From JAAYAE01 sp963678395 (GTDB lineage: Bacteria > Bacillota > Negativicutes > Acidaminococcales > Acidaminococcaceae): a stretch of DNA of 64,000 nucleotides. The stretch covers positions 1,736,001-1,800,000 of the forward strand of contig OY782827.1 in assembly GCA_963678395.1 (NCBI GenBank), given 5' to 3'. Numbering within the stretch: position 1 is the stretch's first letter; every line of letters begins with the position of its first letter. The position numbers and the translations under genes were made by a program. The notes beneath the pieces are model-generated. The model was not told the origin of the DNA, did no database searches, and was given only the letters and a program-made list of their open reading frames with translations. Of the stretch, positions 26,109 to 35,671 are shown piece after piece.

Positions 26109-27272
26109 ATGAAAAATACTATAAACTTTAAAAAAGGCACTTTTAATTTTCATCCCAATCCTAATTTTAATTATCAATTAAATCGGACTTACGCATGGAG
26201 CAATGGTGATTTTGAAGAACTCAAAGCTGTAGCAAAGAAAATTACAAATGCAGAAACGTGGGAAAAAGAATTTCTGAAAATTGCAGATAAAGCTTTGAAG
26301 GAAAAACGCATTGAACCAGCTATTGCTTATTATCGCATGGCAGAATTTTTTATGTATGACGGGCATCCAGCCAAAATTGAAACCTACGATAAAGCAGTTA
26401 ATCTTTTTTACGATTATTATGCAGCTATCTTTAAAGCCGGTATTATAAAGAAAGATTTAGTCTCATATGAAAAAGCACACCTTCCAGTATTATATACTGA
26501 ACCTGAAACAGAAAACCATGTCGACACCATTATATTACACGGTGGTTACGATTCTTATATGGAAGAATTTTTACCAATGATGCTTTATCTCCGTGAAAAT
26601 GGTTTTGCAGTTTATCTTTTTGAAGGTCCTGGTCAAGGTGGAGCCTTAAGAAAAGAAGGATTAACTTTTATTCCTGAATGGGAAAAACCAGTAAAAACAA
26701 TTTTAGATCACTACACCTTGAATGATGTGACTATCATAGGATTATCTCTTGGTGGAATGTTAGCACCACGGGCTGCTGCTTTTGAAAATAGGATTAAACG
26801 TGTTGTAGCATGGAGTTTGTTACCAAACCTTTTTGATTTGTTAATATATGATATGCCAAAAAGTTTTCAAGCAGTAGTTCGATTACTGATGCAAGCCAAT
26901 GACGAAAATTCCTTGAATTTTATTATGAAAAATTTAATGGGAAAAAATCCCTTGCTTGACTGGGCAATTAATCATGGAATGCATAATATGGGTGTACATT
27001 CCCCTTATGAATATTTAAAGAAAATTAATACCTTCCAATACATAGATGTTGGTCACAAAATATCCCAAGATTTTTTACTACTAGGAGCTACAAAAGACCA
27101 CTTTATTCCTACCGAATTCTCACAGCCCATTATCTCATGCCTAACCAACACTAAATCCTTAACATATAGGTTATTCACCGAAAAGGAAAGTACTGAAAAT
27201 CATTGTAATGCAGGCAATACAAAACTGGTGCTTGATACAATTATAGATTGGATAAAGTTAGTTAAGAGCTAA
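26109..27272 (+). CDS. Alpha/beta hydrolase (FrsA/DUF1100-like)
   Basis: 387 residues. An N-terminal helical region is followed by an alpha/beta-hydrolase core with DTIILHGGYDSYMEE (oxyanion region), LFEGPGQGGALR, the nucleophile elbow IIGLSLGGM (Ser about 214), GATKDHFIP (Asp region) and ENHCNAGN (His). All three catalytic elements are present. It follows the flavoprotein by 38 bp and should be cotranscribed. Substrate is unknown; esterase or carbon-carbon bond hydrolase are both possible. A strong terminator follows. Confidence 0.83.
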   Translation: MKNTINFKKGTFNFHPNPNFNYQLNRTYAWSNGDFEELKAVAKKITNAETWEKEFLKIADKALKEKRIEPAIAYYRMAEFFMYDGHPAKIETYDKAVNLFYDYYAAIFKAGIIKKDLVSYEKAHLPVLYTEPETENHVDTIILHGGYDSYMEEFLPMMLYLRENGFAVYLFEGPGQGGALRKEGLTFIPEWEKPVKTILDHYTLNDVTIIGLSLGGMLAPRAAAFENRIKRVVAWSLLPNLFDLLIYDMPKSFQAVVRLLMQANDENSLNFIMKNLMGKNPLLDWAINHGMHNMGVHSPYEYLKKINTFQYIDVGHKISQDFLLLGATKDHFIPTEFSQPIISCLTNTKSLTYRLFTEKESTENHCNAGNTKLVLDTIIDWIKLVKS

Positions 27273-27332
27273 CCCTTTTTATAAAATATTTATTTACTTG
27301 TAACCATGCTAAAATTTTATAACTAATTTTAA

Positions 27333-27376
27333 AAACTTTACCCCAAATATGATTTCTAATATTTGGGGTAAAGTTT
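27333..27376. terminator. Bidirectional terminator between hydrolase and icd genes
   Basis: Near-perfect stem AACTTTACCCCAAATAT / ATATTTGGGGTAAAGTT with an 8-base loop and A/T-rich flanks, lying between two convergent genes. Confidence 0.85.
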
Positions 27377-27406
27377 AAACGTTTATTAACTTTTCTAGAA
27401 TTAATT

Positions 27407-28615
27407 TTATAGTTTCATTAGTCGCTCATTAATAGTCTGTAAAAATTCCTCGGTATTAACAACATGCTTGCCTGCAATATCAGACAAGGCGGCCAAATCA
27501 CCGGTTAAAACACCGTCTTCAATTGTCATTATGGAAGCTTTTTCCAGCTTGGCTGCAAAGGCAACCAATTCACTTAAACCATCAAGTTCTCCGCGTTTTC
27601 TCAAAGCACCACTCCAGGCAAAAATTGTGGCCATTGGGTTAGTAGAAGTTTTTTCGCCTTTTAGGTATCTGTAATAATGTTGTTGCACTGTTCCATGGGC
27701 TGCTTCATATTCATAATACCCTTCAGGTGATAACAGCACAGAAGTCATCATAGCCAAACTACCAAAAGCTGTTGCAACCATATCCGACATAACGTCACCA
27801 TCATAGTTTTTACAAGCCCAAATCATTCCTCCTTCAGAACGAATAATCCTGGCAACCACATCATCAATCAAAGTGTAAAAATATTCAATGCCGGCTTCGT
27901 CAAATTTAGCCTTGTATTCCTTATCAAAAACCGTTTGGAATATATTTTTGAAATCATGGTCATAGGTTTCGGAAATTGTATCCTTAGTGGCAAACCAAAG
28001 GTCTTGTTTTTCCTCCAGGGCATAGTTGAAACAAGCCTTCGCAAAGCTCGTTATAGATTTGTCCACATTATGCATGCCTTGCACTATACCAGGTCCTGAA
28101 AACTCATGAATTGTCTTTTTGGTAACTTCCCCTTTTGTATTTGTAAATACCAACTCTGCCTTACCAGCCTCCGGTACCCTATATTCCACGCTGGAATAAA
28201 TGTCACCATAGGCATGTCTAGCAATCGTAATAGGCTTTTTCCAGGTTTTAACGAAAGGTTTTATTCCCGCAATTAAAAGAGGTTTCCTAAATACGGTTCC
28301 ATCTAAAATAGCACGTATAGTCGCATTTGGACTTTTCCATATTTTTTTTAGTTTATATTCTTTTACTCTTGCAGTGTTGGCAGTAATGGTAGCACACTTT
28401 ACCCCTACTCCATATTTTTTAATAGCTAAAGCAACTTCTTCTGTTACCTTATCATCTGTCTTATCCCGGTGTTCTAGTCCCAGATCATAATATTCTGTCT
28501 TCAAATCAATATAGGGGCATAATAAAATATCTTTAATCATACCCCAAATAACTCTTGTCATTTCGTCGCCATCCATCTCAACTAACGGTGTCTTCATAAT
28601 AATTTTATCTGGCAT
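27407..28615 (-). CDS. icd: NADP-dependent isocitrate dehydrogenase (eukaryotic-type)
   Basis: 402 residues, full length for the homodimeric IDH subfamily also found in eukaryotic cytosol. Visible landmarks: TPLVEMDGDEMTRVIW at the start, KSPNATIRAILDG (isocitrate-binding Ser/Asn), MASDxxLM-equivalent metal region KNYDGDVMSDMVA, and EAAHGTVQQHYY with downstream residues for NADP. It oxidises isocitrate to 2-oxoglutarate and CO2. A fragment of a second copy lies at 24116-24385. It is 60 bp downstream of a DcuC-type transporter gene and may be cotranscribed, linking carboxylate uptake and metabolism. Confidence 0.93.
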   Translation of the reverse strand: MPDKIIMKTPLVEMDGDEMTRVIWGMIKDILLCPYIDLKTEYYDLGLEHRDKTDDKVTEEVALAIKKYGVGVKCATITANTARVKEYKLKKIWKSPNATIRAILDGTVFRKPLLIAGIKPFVKTWKKPITIARHAYGDIYSSVEYRVPEAGKAELVFTNTKGEVTKKTIHEFSGPGIVQGMHNVDKSITSFAKACFNYALEEKQDLWFATKDTISETYDHDFKNIFQTVFDKEYKAKFDEAGIEYFYTLIDDVVARIIRSEGGMIWACKNYDGDVMSDMVATAFGSLAMMTSVLLSPEGYYEYEAAHGTVQQHYYRYLKGEKTSTNPMATIFAWSGALRKRGELDGLSELVAFAAKLEKASIMTIEDGVLTGDLAALSDIAGKHVVNTEEFLQTINERLMKL

Positions 28616-28675
28616 TTCAATTCCTCCTCAATATTCTCTGTTTTTATAAATTTCCTACAAAAGTATCCTTTACTG

Positions 28676-29953
28676 TTACAGCATATACAAAGACATAAAA
28701 ACAAAAATTGTTGCTCCCACAATAGTGGGAATAGCATTACGTTTTGCCAGCTCAATGGGATTTACTCCTGCATACCCTGAACAAATAATACAGGCTCCTG
28801 CAATAGGACTCATAGTCCGTCCCAAACCACCAGCTGCCGCTACTGCCGCTCCGAGATGCAATGGATCAAGTCCAAAAGACGCTGTATGTACAGTTACCGC
28901 AGTATTAAAAGAAATAGCCGCCGCATCACCTGAACCACATCTTGTAGCTAAGATGAAGGGTCCTGCCGTCCCGGCAATTTTTGCAATAGCGTGATGTGCC
29001 GACATAGTTGTGATAAGTGCTTTAACAAGACCAATAGCATTCATTCCTGCCACAAAAATAAGTGAACAGGTTACAATGCCATAAACATGGCCAAACCCTT
29101 CACCCATGCCTGCAAAAAAGTCTTTGCAAATATCTTTGGCCGGTGTAGTTTTTCTAGTAACCAAAAACGCAACAATTGTGCCTATAATCATAGCGTGAGA
29201 AATTTCCAGTTTAGCCATACCCGGTAAATAGCCAGTCTTTGCCAATAATAAAATAGCTATGGGGACTATCGGCACAACGGCCATGAGGAAATTCACCTTA
29301 AAATCTATCTGTGTGTCTTCTAGGTCAGCACCATAACCTTTATGCTCTTTTTTCATAACTGCAATAACACAAAGAATCGCTGCCACTACGATCGATACCA
29401 CTAATACAGGAATTGCTGAATAGGTGACAAATTCCATAGGCGTATGTTTAGATACCTCAGACGCTATTACCACCTGATGATATCCCGGATTAACAAGGGG
29501 CGAACCAAAGGTGCCTAGAAAAACTGCAGATGCGGCCATAGCCGGATGCACACCCATGCGCATCAAAAGTGGTATCAAAATAGCTCCTACAGCGGCAGAA
29601 CATCCTGATGAACTCGTAATAGATATATTAATAAAAGCGGTAATCAAAACTGCACCAGGTATAATCAAATAACCAAAACTATGTAAGTATTTAGCTAACA
29701 GATGTACCAAATGCCTATCACATTTCGTGTATTTCATAACATAAGCAAAACCCATAGAAGCTACAATCGGTTCAATTATTTTTGCATTGGACATTGCTTT
29801 GGTGAAACCAAAAAGAGCTGCCATGGGATTTAAAACAATACAAGAAAGAATAACTCCGGCCGTAAAAAGTACTAATCTGGACTCATATCTTTTAGCAAGA
29901 CAATAGATAGTACAAACTATAACGATAGCACCCAAAAGTAAACTGATATTCAC
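28676..29953 (-). CDS. DcuC-family dicarboxylate transporter
   Basis: 425 residues, almost wholly hydrophobic with about 11-12 predicted helices. Signature-like stretches ITSSSGCSAAVGAILIPLL and RCGSGDAAAISFNTAV form two symmetric re-entrant-type regions typical of the anaerobic C4-dicarboxylate uptake/exchange family. It is divergent from the LysR gene at 30105, with a 151-bp intergenic region likely holding both promoters. It precedes icd, so its substrate may be a di- or tricarboxylate. Confidence 0.8.
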   Translation of the reverse strand: MNISLLLGAIVIVCTIYCLAKRYESRLVLFTAGVILSCIVLNPMAALFGFTKAMSNAKIIEPIVASMGFAYVMKYTKCDRHLVHLLAKYLHSFGYLIIPGAVLITAFINISITSSSGCSAAVGAILIPLLMRMGVHPAMAASAVFLGTFGSPLVNPGYHQVVIASEVSKHTPMEFVTYSAIPVLVVSIVVAAILCVIAVMKKEHKGYGADLEDTQIDFKVNFLMAVVPIVPIAILLLAKTGYLPGMAKLEISHAMIIGTIVAFLVTRKTTPAKDICKDFFAGMGEGFGHVYGIVTCSLIFVAGMNAIGLVKALITTMSAHHAIAKIAGTAGPFILATRCGSGDAAAISFNTAVTVHTASFGLDPLHLGAAVAAAGGLGRTMSPIAGACIICSGYAGVNPIELAKRNAIPTIVGATIFVFMSLYML

Positions 29954-30104
29954 ATTACCATCTCCCTCTCATAATAATAAATATAAACCTATAATCATTT
30001 TCCTCGCTCGAAAAAAAATATCGCCTCTTTTCGCAAGCATAAATATACACCCTAGTATTCATTTTTGTGTTTTATGATATAATTAAATCTGATCGAGGTG
30101 TGCT

Positions 30105-30980
30105 ATGAATACTAGTGATTTGTTATTTCTAAAAGTATTAGCTGATGAGCATAATTTGACAAAAACAGCAAAAAAACTTTTTATCTCTCAGCCTGCTATA
30201 ACTGAAAAAATAAAAAAATTGGAAAAAGAGTTTGGCGCAAAACTAATTATTCGCAAACCTCGTGGCATAAATTTAACCCCCGAGGGAGATATATTAGTTC
30301 AATACGCGGTCAATGCACTTACGGAATTTGAAAAAACTAAGGACCTAATAGCAAATATGCATACGGATGAATTACACGGTTCCTTACACATAAGCTGCTC
30401 TAATGTTTTTGCCAAATACCACTTGCCAAAACTACTATCTGATTTTCAAAAACCGTACCCCAAAGTTGAAATCACTTTCAAAAGCGGTTTCAGTACAAAC
30501 CTTTACCGCGACTTCCTGCGGGGTGAAAGTCAATTAGCAATTCTTAGAGGTGACCATCTATGGAGCCAAGAGAAAAAGCTGCTATTACAGGAACCTTTAT
30601 GTATTTTCAGCGCCTTTCCACTTGATCTTGCTAACTTACCTGAGATACCCTATATACATTACAGCACTGACCCAAACTTACAAACCCTTTTGGATGAATG
30701 GTGGGGTAATAATTATCAAAAAAGGCCTCACATAGTAACCGACATAGATGCCATGGATACAGGTATGAAACTAGTACAAAATGGTCTCGGTTATACAATC
30801 TTATCTGAAAGTTGCGGCAGCGATACTCCGGGACTTTACAAATATCCTCTTAAATTGCCTAATCAAAATATCATCTATCGTAAAACCTGGTTGTACTATA
30901 GAAACGATTGTAATTCTTCTAGGATTGTTAAAACTCTTATTTACTTTATTCTTAAAAAACATAGACCTATTCCCTTATAA
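30105..30980 (+). CDS. LysR-family transcriptional regulator
   Basis: 291 residues. The N-terminal winged helix reads LLFLKVLADEHNLTKTAKKL FISQPAITEKIKKLEKEFG, and the C-terminal part is a periplasmic-binding-like effector domain (DELHGSLHISCSNVFAKYHLP). GAGG precedes the ATG. Divergent to the DcuC-like gene, it most likely controls that transporter in response to a carboxylate (inference). Confidence 0.9.
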   Translation: MNTSDLLFLKVLADEHNLTKTAKKLFISQPAITEKIKKLEKEFGAKLIIRKPRGINLTPEGDILVQYAVNALTEFEKTKDLIANMHTDELHGSLHISCSNVFAKYHLPKLLSDFQKPYPKVEITFKSGFSTNLYRDFLRGESQLAILRGDHLWSQEKKLLLQEPLCIFSAFPLDLANLPEIPYIHYSTDPNLQTLLDEWWGNNYQKRPHIVTDIDAMDTGMKLVQNGLGYTILSESCGSDTPGLYKYPLKLPNQNIIYRKTWLYYRNDCNSSRIVKTLIYFILKKHRPIPL

Positions 30981-31159
30981 TTATAAATTATCTGAAAATG
31001 TCTAAATAAAGTGTACTTTATATGACATATTTGCACAAATATGGATTTAGCCCATTTAGACATAAGTAAATTATTATGTCTAAATGAGCTACTATATTCC
31101 TATACCAAAGGTCAACTTTCTAATTACAACTTTTTCAGCATTAGTAATAAAAGCAAAAA

Positions 31160-31187
31160 ATATCTTCCGAAGTTTTTCGGAAGATAT
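31160..31187. terminator. Bidirectional terminator between lysR-like and rsgA genes
   Basis: Stem ATATCTTCCGAA / TTCGGAAGATAT with a GTTT loop and T-runs on both strands (ATTTTTG and ATTTTTTGC), between convergent genes. Confidence 0.85.
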
Positions 31188-31221
31188 TTTTGTTATAGGC
31201 TTTTTCGCAACATTAATATGC

Positions 31222-32301
31222 TCAGCGTCTTTTGCTTTTAACTTTAATAAAAGAACGTGCGTTTTTCCTGCCGCCCATTTCTGCAAACATAATAGTTGTT
31301 TTCTCCGTCTCAATCTGTCTTGCATTTAGGCCCTCGTATTTTGCCTCTTTTTGTAGCTTCAAATAGCTAGCAAGTCGAGTGGCAGACAATACCCCCTCAC
31401 TAATAGCTTGTTGCACAGCACAGTTTGGCTCATGCGTATGGGTACAATCATGAAACCTGCACTTTTTTGAAAGCTCAGTTATATCCACAAAGGTTTTTTT
31501 AAGGTCGGCACTTTCAATCCCCAATTCCCGCATCCCAGGAGTATCAATCACAACTCCACCACAAGGAAGCAAGATTAACTCACGCCAAGTCGTAGTGTGC
31601 CGACCTCTATCATCTTTTCTTATATCTTTGGTTTTTAGAATGCTTTTTTCCATCAAAGTATTTATTAGTGTTGATTTGCCCACACCGGAAGAACCTATAA
31701 ATGCAATGGTTTTACCTTGCCCAAGATACTTTTGAACAGGTGCAAGCCCCTCTTTCGTGAAACTCGAAGTAACAAATACCTCAACACCACAGGCTACATT
31801 AGAAAGCTCTCGCAGTTTCGTGAAAATATTGTGCTCTAAATCAGCCTTCGTGAGCACAATGACAGGAAGTGCGCCGCTATCCCAGGCTATACCAAGATAA
31901 CGTTCTAATCTACGAAGATTGTAATCATTGTTAAGTGACATGCAAATAAACACCGTGTCAATATTAGCAGCGACGATCTGTTCTTCATGTGCGGTCCCAG
32001 CGGCTTTTCTTATAAAAGCACTTTTTCTGGTAAGCACATTATGAATGATTGCATACCCGCCTGTATCATCTTGCCTATCTAGCATAACAAAATCGCCTAC
32101 TGCCGGATAGTCCGCTAAAGTTTTTACAGCAAAACGCAATTTTCCCGAAATCGCTGCCGTCAACTCACCATTTTCCGTTAAAACCTTATATAAATTTTTA
32201 TATTGAGAAGCCACCCTACCAATATAAAAACCCGAATATAAACTAGCCTCAGTAATAAATCTTTGACTGAGCCCTATATTTTCCATATTTATTTTATACA
32301 T
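31222..32301 (-). CDS. rsgA: Ribosome small-subunit GTPase RsgA
   Basis: 359 residues, full length. An OB-fold N-terminal region is followed by a circularly permuted GTPase with G4 LTKAD before G1 GSSGVGKST and G3 DTPGM. A C-terminal zinc-binding motif follows (KCRFHDCTHTHEPNCAV). RsgA acts in late 30S assembly. Alternative starts (MYKINMENIG) are possible; the fold begins near residue 20. It appears monocistronic. Confidence 0.93.
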   Translation of the reverse strand: MYKINMENIGLSQRFITEASLYSGFYIGRVASQYKNLYKVLTENGELTAAISGKLRFAVKTLADYPAVGDFVMLDRQDDTGGYAIIHNVLTRKSAFIRKAAGTAHEEQIVAANIDTVFICMSLNNDYNLRRLERYLGIAWDSGALPVIVLTKADLEHNIFTKLRELSNVACGVEVFVTSSFTKEGLAPVQKYLGQGKTIAFIGSSGVGKSTLINTLMEKSILKTKDIRKDDRGRHTTTWRELILLPCGGVVIDTPGMRELGIESADLKKTFVDITELSKKCRFHDCTHTHEPNCAVQQAISEGVLSATRLASYLKLQKEAKYEGLNARQIETEKTTIMFAEMGGRKNARSFIKVKSKRR

Positions 32302-32469
32302 TTTATATCCTCCAAAAAATATTTTAATTAGTTTTTGGGAGGGATATACATTAATTTATTTTGTATGCACCTCCCGTATCATTACAATGTCCATTTTAGT
32401 TTTTAACATAAACCAACAACTCCTTTCATTGCTATATTACATTTTGCTTATTTGCCTTGTCAAGCACAA

Positions 32470-32800
32470 AAAAATACCATAGAATATCATTTTTTTGCCT
32501 ATGCCAAATACTAAAAAATGTAGTAAATGACTCTGGTTCAATATTGAAAATTATAAGTGCCTAAATAATAATTATACGCACAGGCTAGTGTTATAACCGC
32601 TAACAATGTCTCTTTTTGTTGCTTAAATACATCTGCAATTATTCTAAAGTTCTTTGAATACCGCAATATTTTAAATACTCTAAGTACTCTAAAAGTACAA
32701 ACAAAACGAAAAATTCGCAGAAGTTTAAAACTATCATTTAGAAGCGTAATGGATGGCCGACTGGAAAACAAGTTAATTATTGCCATAAACAAAAAAGGAT
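32470..32800 (-). pseudogene. Remnant of a voltage-gated potassium-channel-like protein
   Basis: The readable part (32792-32538) holds an S4-like segment with arginine every third residue (SFKLLRIFRFVCTFRVLRVF) and an S4-S5 linker. After a frame change near 32550 the sequence ALIIFNIEPESFTTFF continues, matching the S5/turret region of prokaryotic KvAP-like channels. S1-S2 and the selectivity-filter pore are missing. This is a decayed gene. Confidence 0.65.
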
Positions 32801-32858
32801 AGCGTAAAATGACGTTAGCGATTTATTGCCTTACCTTTTGCCCTTAACCACCTTGTGA

Positions 32859-33962
32859 TTATAATTTTTTGCTATTATTACAATTGTTTTTCAATATTTT
32901 TTTATAAATATTTTCTAAATTGTTGACACAAATATCAACGGTGAATTTTTTGCTTACTGTTCTCTTTCCCTGTTCAGCGGTTAAAGCAGCTTGAGTTTTA
33001 TTTAACATCACTTCTAAAATTTTATCTTTCAACGAACTAGCATCCTGTGGCGGAATAATCCACCCATTTTTTCCATTTTCAATTATTTCTTCTTGAGCTC
33101 CGCTATTTGTGGTTATAACAGGAACTGAACAATACATTGCTTCGCAAATTACCAATCCAAAGGCCTCGGACACAATAGAAGGTAGTACAAACAAATCAAG
33201 TCCCCTGTAGAAGGCATTCATGTCTTCCTGAAGTCCCATAAACTCTATTAAGCATTCTACTTTAAGCTCTTTGGCTTCCTTCTTTAAAGAAGAAATGAAC
33301 TCTTCTCTGCCAGTACCTGCTATTTTCAATAAAACTTCTTGTCCGCTTTCAGCAAGCATTCCAATGGCTTGTATTAATACATATAGCCCTTTATCTTCAA
33401 CTAATCTGCCTGCGTATCCTACGACAAATTGCTGCGTAATATTATCGGGAATTTGTTTTTTGAATTTATTAGTATTAATTCCACTATAGACTAAATACCA
33501 CTTACTAATATTATCTTTTTCTAAATCCCGCAATTGCAAATCATATACTAGACGTGAAACACAAATCACTGCATCAACTTGTTTTCTAATCCAGCAATGA
33601 TAAGAATCTCTTTTATTTGGCTGTGCATTATGTCTAAATATAACCAATCTTATTCCTGGCACAGCCTTTTTTGCTAAAACACTTAGAAAGGCGTAATGTC
33701 CGCTATGACAGTTAATTATGTCTACTTTATATTTTTTAAGATATTTACACAAATCTTCATATGCTCTGAGCCCCATTAAATTATGTAAATCGACACAAAT
33801 AACATTCGCAACTTCCGAATATTTTTTCTTAAAAAACTCCTGATCTTTTGCCACAAAAATATAGACTTTATGCCCACGTTTGGATAATTCTAATGAAATA
33901 TCATAAACATATTGTTCTCCCCCGCCCCAATTTTTTGCGCCTACGATATGTGCTATAACCAT
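32859..33962 (-). CDS. Glycosyltransferase family 4
   Basis: About 367 residues from ATG 33962, which has GGAGG 5 bases upstream. GT-B fold: N-terminal domain IAHIVGAKNWGGGEQYV, C-terminal domain with GYAGRLVEDKGLYVLIQAI and the nucleotide-sugar motif PSIVSEAFGLVICEAMYCSVP (E-x7-E type), then TTNSGAQEEII. It probably transfers a hexose in cell-surface polysaccharide or lipopolysaccharide synthesis. It stands alone between remnants, so its pathway is not visible. Confidence 0.88.
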   Translation of the reverse strand: MVIAHIVGAKNWGGGEQYVYDISLELSKRGHKVYIFVAKDQEFFKKKYSEVANVICVDLHNLMGLRAYEDLCKYLKKYKVDIINCHSGHYAFLSVLAKKAVPGIRLVIFRHNAQPNKRDSYHCWIRKQVDAVICVSRLVYDLQLRDLEKDNISKWYLVYSGINTNKFKKQIPDNITQQFVVGYAGRLVEDKGLYVLIQAIGMLAESGQEVLLKIAGTGREEFISSLKKEAKELKVECLIEFMGLQEDMNAFYRGLDLFVLPSIVSEAFGLVICEAMYCSVPVITTNSGAQEEIIENGKNGWIIPPQDASSLKDKILEVMLNKTQAALTAEQGKRTVSKKFTVDICVNNLENIYKKILKNNCNNSKKL

Positions 33963-34078
33963 TTTATCCTCCAATAGAAATATTTTAAAACGGATACAAA
34001 TCTAGAAAAAGCGGAGACTCTTCATAATTTAATTTGTAAGAGCATTGTGTTCTTTAAATTCCAAACAAATGCGCAATT

Positions 34079-34232
34079 TTAGTCTTTGAACTTACTGAAT
34101 ATATTATATAAACATATTGTCTCTTCAAGTTTTATCATTGTAAACCACAAATTGATAACGCCATTATTTTTAGCTTCATACAATGTATAGTCAGCATCTT
34201 TATATATAAACGTCCCTTCATTCACAGACATT
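34079..34232 (-). pseudogene. C-terminal remnant of a GGDEF (diguanylate cyclase) domain
   Basis: The reading frame contains TFIYKDADYTLYEAKNNG, which matches the conserved last helix of GGDEF domains (ADxALYxAKxxGRN). It continues for about 26 more codons to a TAA at 34079-34081. No GGDEF signature or upstream domain remains. The rest of 33963-34274 shows no gene. Confidence 0.6.
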
Positions 34233-34274
34233 TATAGTTGCATTTGAATAACTCTCATCCTGCATATCTCACGC

Positions 34275-34667
34275 TTAGATGCTTAAAGGCGCTGCAATCT
34301 TCTTACCCACAAGATCAATTATCTTGGCAAAACCTTCCCTGTCTTTCAGCTTGCTACCTATGGAAGTTGGTATACATATAACTCTTTTTCTGCCTTCTTT
34401 TTCAAGAAATGTTCTTACTGCAGGAGGTAAAGTACTAGCCCAAACAGGAAAGACTAGAATTAATTCTTCGTTGTCATAAGGCTTTTTATATCTCGCCGGT
34501 AACGCCTCACCTCTAAAAGCCTTATATCCTGCTTTAATATAACCGCCAGGGCCCTGCCAATCAACATCGTCAGCAATTTCTCTAGCCTTAGTACAATAAC
34601 GTGCTGCCAATTCTTCTGCGATAGCTTTACTTCTGCCGGTTCTAGTAAAATAATATATAAGAAACAA
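34275..34667 (-). CDS. Flavodoxin-like protein, start uncertain
   Basis: About 130 residues. The FMN-phosphate loop is YYFTRTGRSKAIAEELA, followed by FPVWASTLPPAVRTFLE (isoalloxazine loop region), as in flavodoxins. The frame stays open to 34754, but that stretch is a long inverted repeat, so I place the start at TTG 34667. No good ribosome binding site is visible and the N-terminus may be damaged. It would act as an electron carrier. Confidence 0.6.
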   Translation of the reverse strand: MFLIYYFTRTGRSKAIAEELAARYCTKAREIADDVDWQGPGGYIKAGYKAFRGEALPARYKKPYDNEELILVFPVWASTLPPAVRTFLEKEGRKRVICIPTSIGSKLKDREGFAKIIDLVGKKIAAPLSI

Positions 34668-34673
34668 TCTAAA

Positions 34674-34722
34674 AATTAAACAAACTGCTCTCAGACTAAT
34701 GCTAAGAGCAGTTTGTTTAATT
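34674..34722. terminator. Perfect inverted repeat, probable terminator
   Basis: 18-bp perfect arms AATTAAACAAACTGCTCT / AGAGCAGTTTGTTTAATT with a 13-base loop, just upstream of the flavodoxin-like gene and downstream of the DUF6282 gene. It probably ends transcription of the catabolic cluster. Confidence 0.65.
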
Positions 34723-34816
34723 ATATATGGGCTTGAATTTAAACTTAGGTTCATTATTTGGGAATAAAATATTGCCTTTTAACGCACTGCAATACATAAC
34801 TACTTTTTCATGAAAA

Positions 34817-35654
34817 TCACCTAATTAGCATTTCCGGATTATCTTTTATCATGTATTCGATGGCCGATTCTGTTACACCAACCAATTCCAGTCTTTCAAT
34901 GTATTCTTGCATGGCCACATCAGCATATGGTGAATCCACCTGCCCCACATCCGTTGTCAAGAATACGTTCTTAAACCCTACAGCATCAATTTGCCGTTTA
35001 ATTTCTTCTATTGGTGTACGATTTTTCAATGTTGCAAAGTAGCTATGTTCTACTCCTGCTCCCATACGCACACATTGCAGCTGCTGTTCTATGTTATAAC
35101 TATCAGCAGGATTATTCAGCGTGAGTGAGAACCACATGTTCTATGCCCTTCTGTCTAGCGGCTTGCACAATCTCAATCCCTTCACTAGCTCCAGTATGTC
35201 CAGTAGCAACTACTAGTTTATATTTTGCCGCCACATCAAGGACATCATAGACCTCTTCCTTTAACTTTCCATAACAATTAAATAGGGAAATATACCCAGT
35301 GATATCTGCATTGGCATCATTTCTATGGTGATACTTCTGATAACTAAAGGCATCCATTGTAGGGAACCACAGTATTTTTGCGCCTATTTGTGCCGCACTC
35401 TCTACTGCGTATGGATTAATTCCACCAACAGAACGATTCAAAACTATACCCCCAACAATTTTCAGATCTGGGAATTGTTTTTGTAGTAGTATTGCCCTAG
35501 CTCCGGTTTCTGCAAAGTGGCATTTTATAGCAAAACCCTTCATACCAGACGCCGACATACGCTGTGCTAACTCTAAATCATCGCATTTACGCGGTACAAC
35601 GTCCGGTGCGGTATGAATATGTAAATCATAAGAACCATGTAATATATTATTCAT
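34817..35654 (-). pseudogene. DUF6282-type metal-dependent hydrolase-like protein, frameshifted
   Basis: Two frames together form one protein: YDLHIHTAPDVVPRKCDDLE (metal-binding HxH motif of an amidohydrolase-like barrel), AIKCHFAETG and VVATGHTGASEG in the first, and NPADSYNIEQQLQCVRMGAG, VFLTTDVGQVDSP in the second. The frame breaks near 35115-35125 after LTHAE; removing one base restores it. I know the family mainly as 'cytosolic protein, DUF6282'; its reaction is unclear. It is the last gene of a catabolic cluster with RraA-like and DUF1932 proteins. Confidence 0.75.
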
Positions 35655-35671
35655 TGTAATTCACCCCTCTT

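Noticed and set aside
31092..31325. Minus-strand frame overlapping the rsgA end and terminator
   Set aside because: It crosses a bidirectional terminator and is an alternative frame of rsgA.
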